11,026 nucleotides of DNA. Source: Chloroflexota bacterium. GTDB lineage: Bacteria; Chloroflexota; Anaerolineae; Promineifilales; Promineifilaceae. Location of the stretch: NCBI GenBank assembly GCA_020353135.1, contig CP070688.1:70117-81142 (forward strand), read 5' to 3'. A program made the translations under genes and the position numbers. The notes below the pieces were generated by a model. The model was not told where the DNA came from and searched no databases. It was given only the letters and a program-made list of their open reading frames with translations. This document shows, piece after piece, positions 5,852 through 11,026 of this stretch; positions within the stretch are counted from its first letter, which is position 1; every line of letters starts with the position of its first letter.

Positions 5852-7675
5852 ATGATTAAGGAACGCCGGCTGTACGCCCTACAACGCCAGGTGGCACGCC
5901 TGGGGAGACAACTCGGCCGCCTGGAAGAGGCCAACGATCGCGCTTCGTGGCTTCGACTGGTCATTTTCGCGGGCGGCGTCGCCCTCAGCGGTATTTTTTT
6001 CTTCCTAGGCTACTTGTGGCTGTTTGGCCTAGCCTTGCTGGCAACTGTCGTCGCCTTCGGGGCTACCGTAGCCTACCACCGCCGCATCGGCCGGGCCATG
6101 GATCGTTTCCGGACGATGATGGCGATCAAGGAGTGGCAGATCGCCCGCATGGGCCTGGATTGGCAGGGGCTGCCGCCGTCTGATGACCGGCCGGAAAGGC
6201 CCCTGGAACTTGATTTCGATCTGGTCGGCGATACCTCGTTGATGCGCCTGGTAGACACCGCTGTCTCGGCCGGCGGCAGCGATCGCCTGCGCGGCCGGCT
6301 GGCCGAGCCGGCAACCGAGGCCAGGCTAATCATGGCCCGCCAACACCTGGTGCGCGAGCTGGTCCCGCTGTCGCTGTTTCGAACGCGGCTGATCTTGAAC
6401 GCCCGGCTGACCTTCGGCGCGGAGGGGCAGTGGCGGCCGGATCGATTGCTGGCCTGGCTGGAAAAACGGCTGGCGGCCGGCTCGCTGCGATACTGGCTGA
6501 TCCTGTTGAGCCTGCTGGCCGGCCTAAATATCATCTTCTTTCTATTAGATCTGCTGGATTTGGGTCCGCCGTTGTGGCAGGCGACCATCCTGCTCTACGC
6601 TTTCTTGTTCCTGATCCGTTCGCGAGAAGTCGGGGAGCCGTTCAAGGAGTCGTCGCTCATCCGGGATGCGCTGGAGCAGCTGATGGCCGTCTTCCGGCTT
6701 CTGGAAACCTTCCCCCACCCGGGTACGCCCCAGCTGCAGGATCTGTGCCGGCCGTTCCTGGTTGCAGAAGAGCGCCCCACGGCCCACCTGAGCCAGGTGA
6801 ACCGCATCGTCGCCGCCACCGGGGTACGAGGCAACCCACTCTTCTGGCTGGCCTTGAATATCGTAGTGCCCTGGGACTACTACTTCGCCTACCGCCTGGA
6901 TCAACGCAAGGAAGCGCTGGCCCGGCATATGCCGGCCTGGCTGAACACCTGGTCCGAATTGGAGGCCGCAAGTTCTCTGGCCAACCTGGCCTATCTGAAC
7001 CCGTCGTATGCTTTTCCCAGCATCTTTGAGACGGTCGATGAGCCGGATTCGGCCGTCTTTCAGGCCGAAGGGCTAGGTCATCCGCTAATCCCCGATGAAC
7101 AGAAGGTGTGCAATACTTTCTCCGTCCCGGCCGTGGGTCAGATCAACATCATCACCGGCTCCAACATGTCGGGCAAGAGCACTTTCTTGCGTACGGTTGG
7201 CGTGAACCTGGTTTTGGCCTATGCTGGCGGGCCGGTGAATGCGGCCGGGTTGGCTACCATGCCGTTCCGCCTTTATAGCTGTATCCGCGTCAGCGATTCT
7301 GTCACCGATGGCATTTCCTATTTTTACGCCGAGGTGAAATGCTTGAAAGCGCTGCTGCTGGAATTAGAGGCGGCCGATTCCCAGCCGGCACTGTACCTCA
7401 TCGACGAGATTTTTCGCGGCACCAACAATCGCGAGCGCCTGCAGGGCAGCCGGGCCTACATCCAGGCTTTGGTCGAGTTGTCGGGCGTGGGCCTGGTCGC
7501 CACTCACGACCTGGAATTGATCCAACTGGCCGGCGAAATGCCGGCCATTAGCAACTATCATTTTACGGACGAGGTCAAAGACGGCCGGATGGTGTTTGAT
7601 TATTCGATCCGGCCGGGCCCCAGTCCGACCACTAACGCCTTGAAGATCATGCATCTTGAAGGTCTGCCAGTTTGA
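5852..7675 (+). CDS. Membrane-anchored MutS-family ATPase (mismatch-recognition domain absent)
   Basis: The 607-aa product has the MutS C-terminal ATPase: Walker A GSNMSGKST (436-444), Walker B LYLIDEIFRGTN (514-525, D518/E519), the switch VATHDLEL (H552), and the end DYSIRPGPSPTTNALKIM common to MutS-type proteins. GHPLIP (409-414) precedes the ATPase as in other MutS-like proteins. Before it, instead of domain I with the mismatch-binding Phe-x-Glu, there is a short coiled coil (about 5-30) and two hydrophobic hairpins: helices near 35-55/57-75 and near 214-235/239-256. Residues about 265-400 look like the helical lever/clamp core. Such membrane MutS proteins of about 600 aa occur in several phyla and have no settled role; mismatch repair is unlikely. 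The neighbours are an esterase (upstream) and an MFS exporter (downstream, same strand), with no mutL nearby. Confidence 0.88.
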   Translation: MIKERRLYALQRQVARLGRQLGRLEEANDRASWLRLVIFAGGVALSGIFFFLGYLWLFGLALLATVVAFGATVAYHRRIGRAMDRFRTMMAIKEWQIARMGLDWQGLPPSDDRPERPLELDFDLVGDTSLMRLVDTAVSAGGSDRLRGRLAEPATEARLIMARQHLVRELVPLSLFRTRLILNARLTFGAEGQWRPDRLLAWLEKRLAAGSLRYWLILLSLLAGLNIIFFLLDLLDLGPPLWQATILLYAFLFLIRSREVGEPFKESSLIRDALEQLMAVFRLLETFPHPGTPQLQDLCRPFLVAEERPTAHLSQVNRIVAATGVRGNPLFWLALNIVVPWDYYFAYRLDQRKEALARHMPAWLNTWSELEAASSLANLAYLNPSYAFPSIFETVDEPDSAVFQAEGLGHPLIPDEQKVCNTFSVPAVGQINIITGSNMSGKSTFLRTVGVNLVLAYAGGPVNAAGLATMPFRLYSCIRVSDSVTDGISYFYAEVKCLKALLLELEAADSQPALYLIDEIFRGTNNRERLQGSRAYIQALVELSGVGLVATHDLELIQLAGEMPAISNYHFTDEVKDGRMVFDYSIRPGPSPTTNALKIMHLEGLPV

Positions 7676-7686
7676 GCCTGCCTCGA

Positions 7687-7766
7687 GAAGCCAGGGTTTT
7701 CGTTTTGGATGAGTTGAAATACCGTAAGGCAAAAAGCCTGGCTTCTTCTGCCAAAAGCCTGGCTTC
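7687..7766. repeat. Three related hairpin arms (one inverted, two direct) before the MFS gene
   Basis: GAAGCCAGG at 7687-7695, followed by GTTTT, is mirrored by AAAAGCCTGGCTTC twice (7732-7745 and 7753-7766, 21 bp apart). The first arm can pair with either later arm (9 bp, one mismatch, then 4 more). Each later copy can also fold alone, since AAGCC-T-GGCTT is itself palindromic. The block fills the gap between the MutS-like stop (7675) and the MFS ATG (7772). It could terminate the MutS-like transcript, shield the MFS start, or be a dispersed genomic repeat. Confidence 0.7.
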
Positions 7767-7771
7767 GTTAG

Positions 7772-9229
7772 ATGAGTGAGCAGCAGATCGACTATAGCCG
7801 CAAATGGCTGGTGATGGCCGCCGTAGGGACAGGCATCTTTCTGTCGACCGTGGACGCCAGCATCGTCAACGTCGCCTTGCCCACTCTGAGCCGTTCTTTT
7901 GGCAGTACCTTCGCCGTGGTCCAATGGGTGGTACTGGCCTATTTGCTAACCATCTCGACCCTCTTGTTGAGCATCGGCCGGTTAGGCGACATGATCGGCA
8001 AGAAACCGATTTACGCGGCCGGCTTCATCATCTTCACCATCGGCTCGATGTTGTGCGGCATTGCTCCCTCCGTCTATTGGCTGATCGCCTTCCGGGTCGT
8101 CCAGGGGCTCGGCGCGGTCATGATCGTGGCCTTGGGCCTGGCCATCCTCACCGAGGCTTTTCCGGCCAACGAGCGCGGCAAGGCACTGGGTATCGGCGGG
8201 ACCACCGTTTCGGTAGGCATCGTGGTCGGGCCGGTACTGGGCGGTCTGCTGCTTGACGCATTCTCCTGGCGTTGGATCTTCTACGTCAACGTTCCAGTGG
8301 GCATCGCCGGAACGCTGCTGACCCTACGTTACGTGCCCGGTCTCAAGCCACCCGGCGGACAGCGCTTCGACTTCTTGGGGGCGATCACCCTGTTCATCAG
8401 CCTCTTCGCCCTGCTGATGGCCCTGACCTGGGGCCAGGATCTGGGCTTTGACGAGCGGCGCGTCCTGCTTCTACTGGTCGGCGCGGCCGTCTTCGGAGTC
8501 CTGTTCGTAGTCGTGGAGTCGCGCGTCACGCAGCCAATGATCGACCTGGGCCTCTTCCGGAACGGCCAATTCAGCGTGGGCCTGGTTACCGGCTTCATCA
8601 CCTTCGTGGCCATCGCCGGCACAACATTGCTGCTGCCCTTCTACCTGGAAAACGTGCTGGGTTACGAACCGCGCCAGGTGGGAGTGCTGCTGGCCATCGT
8701 GCCGGTGAGCCTGGGCGTCACGGCCCCGATCTCTGGTACTCTGTCCGATCGTTTCGGCACCCGGTCTATGACGGTGATTGGCCTGGCCATCCTGGTGCTG
8801 GGCTATTACGCCCTTAGCACGCTGAGCGTTGAGACCGGCGCGGTTGCTTTTTTACTGCTCTTCCTGCCCATTGGCATTGGCATGGGTATCTTCCAGTCGC
8901 CTAATAACAGCGCCATCCTGGGCAGCGCCCCCCAAGGTCGACTGGGCGTCGTCTCGGGCACGTTGGCCGCCACCCGGACCATTGGCCAGACGGCCGGCAT
9001 CGCGCTGCTGGGCGCGCTGTGGGCCGGCCGGACGCTGTATTACGCCGGCTCGGCTGCGGCTACCGGGGCGACAGAGGCGTCGGCCGTGGCCCAGGCGGCC
9101 GCTCTGCAGGACACGTTTTTGGTCACCACGGTCCTGGTGGCCGCGGCGCTTTTGCTGGCCGTGATCGCCTGGCTGCGAGGTAGAAACGCCCAGGATATGC
9201 CCGCGACCGAAGCGGGCTCGACCGCTTAA
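7772..9229 (+). CDS. MFS drug:H+ antiporter, DHA2 (EmrB/QacA, 14-helix) family
   Basis: The 485-aa product is an inner-membrane transporter. It has motif D1 around D28 (LSTVDASIVNVALPTL), motif A in loop 2-3 (GRLGDMIGKKP, 69-79), motif B with R108 (RVVQGLGAV), antiporter motif C (GGTTVSVGIVVGPVLGG, 142-158), and the DHA2 mark WRWIFYVNVPVG (166-177). Length and hydrophobic pattern fit 14 helices. Family members export hydrophobic drugs and cations using the proton gradient; the substrate here is unknown. TAG stands in frame immediately before the ATG, so the start cannot lie further upstream, yet no Shine-Dalgarno is seen and a hairpin ends 5 nt before the ATG. Translation may depend on coupling or structure. 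Confidence 0.92.
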   Translation: MSEQQIDYSRKWLVMAAVGTGIFLSTVDASIVNVALPTLSRSFGSTFAVVQWVVLAYLLTISTLLLSIGRLGDMIGKKPIYAAGFIIFTIGSMLCGIAPSVYWLIAFRVVQGLGAVMIVALGLAILTEAFPANERGKALGIGGTTVSVGIVVGPVLGGLLLDAFSWRWIFYVNVPVGIAGTLLTLRYVPGLKPPGGQRFDFLGAITLFISLFALLMALTWGQDLGFDERRVLLLLVGAAVFGVLFVVVESRVTQPMIDLGLFRNGQFSVGLVTGFITFVAIAGTTLLLPFYLENVLGYEPRQVGVLLAIVPVSLGVTAPISGTLSDRFGTRSMTVIGLAILVLGYYALSTLSVETGAVAFLLLFLPIGIGMGIFQSPNNSAILGSAPQGRLGVVSGTLAATRTIGQTAGIALLGALWAGRTLYYAGSAAATGATEASAVAQAAALQDTFLVTTVLVAAALLLAVIAWLRGRNAQDMPATEAGSTA

Positions 9230-9241
9230 CTCCCGTCGACC

Positions 9242-9302
9242 AAAAGTCAGAGATCTTCGTTCTGGAGGCGCTTCGCGATTAAGCGTTAGATGTCTGACTT
9301 TT
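9242..9302. terminator. Bidirectional terminator between convergent genes
   Basis: AAAAGTCAGA (9242-9251) and TCTGACTTTT (9293-9302) form a 10-bp stem. A smaller internal stem (CGCTT 9269-9273 with AAGCG 9281-9285) lies inside. The A-run on one side becomes a T-run on each strand, so it can serve both the MFS gene and the minus-strand membrane protein gene, whose last codons lie inside the right arm. Confidence 0.65.
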
Positions 9303-10637
9303 CAGTCGTTCTTCCCCTTTGCGCTCAATCGTGTAATACAAAGTCAAGAAAAGCCAGCCTCCCAGGTAAAAGCGGTGATTGGTCTTTAAGTGACCGCCTT
9401 CGACGTAGACTTCGATCTCCTCGTCCATGGTCGGTAGTTTAGCCGTGGTCAGCGTGCCATCCTCCTCATCGACGTAACTTAGATAGTGACCCGGAAAGTG
9501 AGAGCCGGTCCCAGCCGTCTTCAGCAACAGCCCGGTCCCACGATTGTTGAAAGGCATAAGACTGGCCGTGAAATTGGCCTCGGGCAGGGGAAAGCCGACG
9601 CTGACGTAACCCGTTTCTTCCTGGCGCACGATGGTGTAGATGCCAACATAGATCGCTTCACCCGTCGCTTCATAAGCCCTGACCCACACGCGCAGCGCTC
9701 GCGACCCGCCGCTGAGCGGCTCATCGTAGTCGATAGTGTCGATATGACTGACCATACCCCGCTGGATCTCTTCGGTATTGAACGGTAAGTTGGCCTGGCC
9801 GATGTTTTGGGCCAGGTAAGTCTTAAAGAACCAGAAGAAGGGCTTGATCAGCGGTTTCCACTCAGGCACGATGGTCAGCTTAAAGCGGCTGGTGTGCTCG
9901 TAGAATTCACGAATGAGCGGATCGACCCGACCGGGATCGAACCCCGGCCCGGTCAGCGCATCCAGCGTCTCGACGATGCCGATGTCCGGTATGTTGCGAG
10001 AACACGTCCCCTGCGTCTCCTCGGCCAGCTCAACGGCGTAATCAGCGCCGACATAGTTGCTGTGGGCTTTATAGGGTACGACATAGCGGGCTTCTTCGGG
10101 CGGGATCTGCTCGCCGGTGACCTGCAAGGGCGCCGGGTCGTCAAACAGGACGATGAGCAGGATCCGGTCGATCAGAACGATGAAGCCGCCGAGAATGGCC
10201 GCGTTGAAGTCTGGGTCGACGGCCGCCGCGGCGAACCCGGCCAGCAGGCCCAGCCCCAGGCCCATCACCAGCTTGCGCGGACCAAGGCCGGCCAAGCCGA
10301 CCAATAAACCCATGATCAGGCCAATGACCAGCAGGTTACTGATGAAGAAGCCCACAGCGGCGGCCACTGCGGCGCCGATCACCACGCTGGCCACAAAGCG
10401 GTGCCACAACGGCTTCAATTCGCCGGGTTGGCGGCGGGCGTCGGTGATGGCTTCGGCCAGGCCAAAATAAAGCGCGCCGACGATGGCTCCCAGCCAGGCG
10501 CCATCGCCGCCGTTCAGGCTGGCCCCGATCAGCGCTCCACTGACGCCGCCGTAGATGGCTCCGGCGATCCCGGCCGCCAGCGGATTGCCTCGCCTTCGCG
10601 GGCTGCTGCTACTGCGCTCGCTCTCCTGACTTTGCAC
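9279..10637 (-). CDS. Unrecognised membrane protein: Gly-rich multi-helix N-terminus plus large soluble C-terminal domain
   Basis: I do not recognise this family. The product is 452 aa from the GTG at 10637, chosen because GGAGG (10643-10647) lies 5 nt upstream; a GTG 12 bp earlier has no such site. A charged, Ser/Arg-rich start precedes about six hydrophobic, Gly/Ala-rich segments (roughly 20-42, 46-64, 80-100, 101-118, 122-140, 146-165), glycine-zipper-like in places (AGIAGAIYGGVSGALIGA; MGLGLGLLAGFAAAA). The remaining 280 residues look soluble: a REFYEHTSRF block (243-252), WKPLIKPFFWFFKTYLAQNIGQANLPF, then a strand-rich part with VWVRAYEATGEAIYVGIYTI, a FPGHYLSYVDEEDG segment and a hydrophobic end (FYLGGWLFLTLYYT). 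The FYEHTS block reads like a conserved motif of an uncharacterised family. It stands alone, with its own promoter and terminator. Confidence 0.85.
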   Translation of the reverse strand: MQSQESERSSSSPRRRGNPLAAGIAGAIYGGVSGALIGASLNGGDGAWLGAIVGALYFGLAEAITDARRQPGELKPLWHRFVASVVIGAAVAAAVGFFISNLLVIGLIMGLLVGLAGLGPRKLVMGLGLGLLAGFAAAAVDPDFNAAILGGFIVLIDRILLIVLFDDPAPLQVTGEQIPPEEARYVVPYKAHSNYVGADYAVELAEETQGTCSRNIPDIGIVETLDALTGPGFDPGRVDPLIREFYEHTSRFKLTIVPEWKPLIKPFFWFFKTYLAQNIGQANLPFNTEEIQRGMVSHIDTIDYDEPLSGGSRALRVWVRAYEATGEAIYVGIYTIVRQEETGYVSVGFPLPEANFTASLMPFNNRGTGLLLKTAGTGSHFPGHYLSYVDEEDGTLTTAKLPTMDEEIEVYVEGGHLKTNHRFYLGGWLFLTLYYTIERKGEERLKSQTSNA

Positions 10638-10693
10638 AATGTCCTCCACGTTCCATAATAAGACCGATGCCTGGCGGCCGACCCGACAGAAAA

Positions 10694-10711
10694 ATTATAA
10701 CACAGGCCTGT
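10694..10711 (-). promoter_or_regulatory. Extended -10 promoter with an overlapping palindrome, for the membrane protein gene
   Basis: On the minus strand TGTTATAAT forms an extended -10 (TATAAT at 10694-10699, TG at 10701-10702). No clear -35 is seen, as expected for extended -10 promoters. The perfect 10-bp palindrome ACAGGCCTGT (10702-10711) overlaps its upstream edge and is a possible repressor site. The leader would be about 50 nt. Confidence 0.6.
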
Positions 10712-10750
10712 AGGGGCCGAGCTTGCACCGGCCGGCAAAGGTTATTTTAG

Positions 10751-11026
10751 ATGGGATGGTTGAAACGTAAGCGGCAGAAAGAAGAACCCCATTGCGCGGA
10801 ATGTGACCGGCCGTTGACCCAGACGACGATTCCCATGGTAAGCGGCCATCGCGACCAGGTCGAGGTCATTTTTCGCGACTTGCCGGTCCTGTCCTGTGGC
10901 GTCGAAGGGCATCCTCTTCGTTACCCGCTGCCCGATTTTGGCGTGCACGTGATCGACGCCGTCTTTTGGCAAAAGAATGTCGCTCTTAGCCGGCCGGGGC
11001 GTCTATTGGCCAGGGTCAAATGCTAC
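10751..11026 (+). CDS. Partial unrecognised gene with zinc-ligand-like Cys/His residues (runs off the right edge)
   Basis: Ninety-two codons are open from ATG 10751 to the window end. The product starts MGWLKRKRQKEEPHCAECDRPL, giving C15-x2-C18, and later LPVLSCGVEGHPLRYPLPDFG with C49 and H54, a plausible split zinc site. The stretch VEVIFRDLPVLSC resembles small zinc-ribbon proteins in which a strand leads into the second knuckle. A weak AAAGG (10737-10741) is 9 nt before the ATG. It diverges from the membrane protein gene; the two starts are 113 bp apart. No function can be given from this fragment. Confidence 0.6.
   Translation, partial: MGWLKRKRQKEEPHCAECDRPLTQTTIPMVSGHRDQVEVIFRDLPVLSCGVEGHPLRYPLPDFGVHVIDAVFWQKNVALSRPGRLLARVKCY

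Overview
The window looks like a chromosomal segment from a high-GC bacterium, most likely Chloroflexota (Anaerolineae or a relative). This is inferred from the mix of genes (tandem FAS1 protein, CrtI-type desaturase, PPOX/F420-type flavoprotein, membrane MutS-like ATPase, DHA2 transporter) and from the dense GGCCGG-type words right of about 3.5 kb. No RNA gene, CRISPR array or intact mobile element was seen.

Left part (1-3.5 kb). This part is more AT-rich and less densely coded. It starts with the 5' end of a minus-strand crtI-type carotenoid desaturase. After an orphan reading frame comes a strong sigma70-type promoter driving a secreted protein made of two nearly identical FAS1 domains, closed by a clear intrinsic terminator. 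Next is a scar: the C-terminal third of a serine resolvase (plus strand) lies almost against the first 24 codons of a second crtI paralogue (minus strand), which still has its ribosome-binding site. A lipoprotein thioredoxin (TlpA/ResA-like, minus strand) follows; a 9-codon leader ORF with its own strong Shine-Dalgarno lies just upstream of it.

Middle part (3.5-5.8 kb). A PPOX-class flavin/F420 oxidoreductase is followed by heptamer repeats, then by a two-domain VOC (glyoxalase/ring-cleaving dioxygenase-like) gene that overlaps an alpha/beta-hydrolase esterase by 4 bp. The last two match the MhqO/MhqE and MhqD families of Bacillus, which answer quinone and thiol-reactive stress, so this may be a small electrophile/aromatic detoxification operon.

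Right part (5.8-11 kb). A membrane-anchored MutS-family ATPase starts directly at the foot of a GC hairpin whose loop carries TATAAT. A cluster of three related hairpin arms separates it from a 14-helix MFS exporter. The exporter converges on an unrecognised minus-strand membrane protein, with a shared bidirectional terminator between them. A partial plus-strand gene with zinc-ligand-like cysteines runs off the right edge, divergent from the membrane protein.

The items most worth a second look are the membrane MutS with its hairpin start, the crtI/resolvase scar, the leader ORF before the thioredoxin gene, and the Mhq-like pair.
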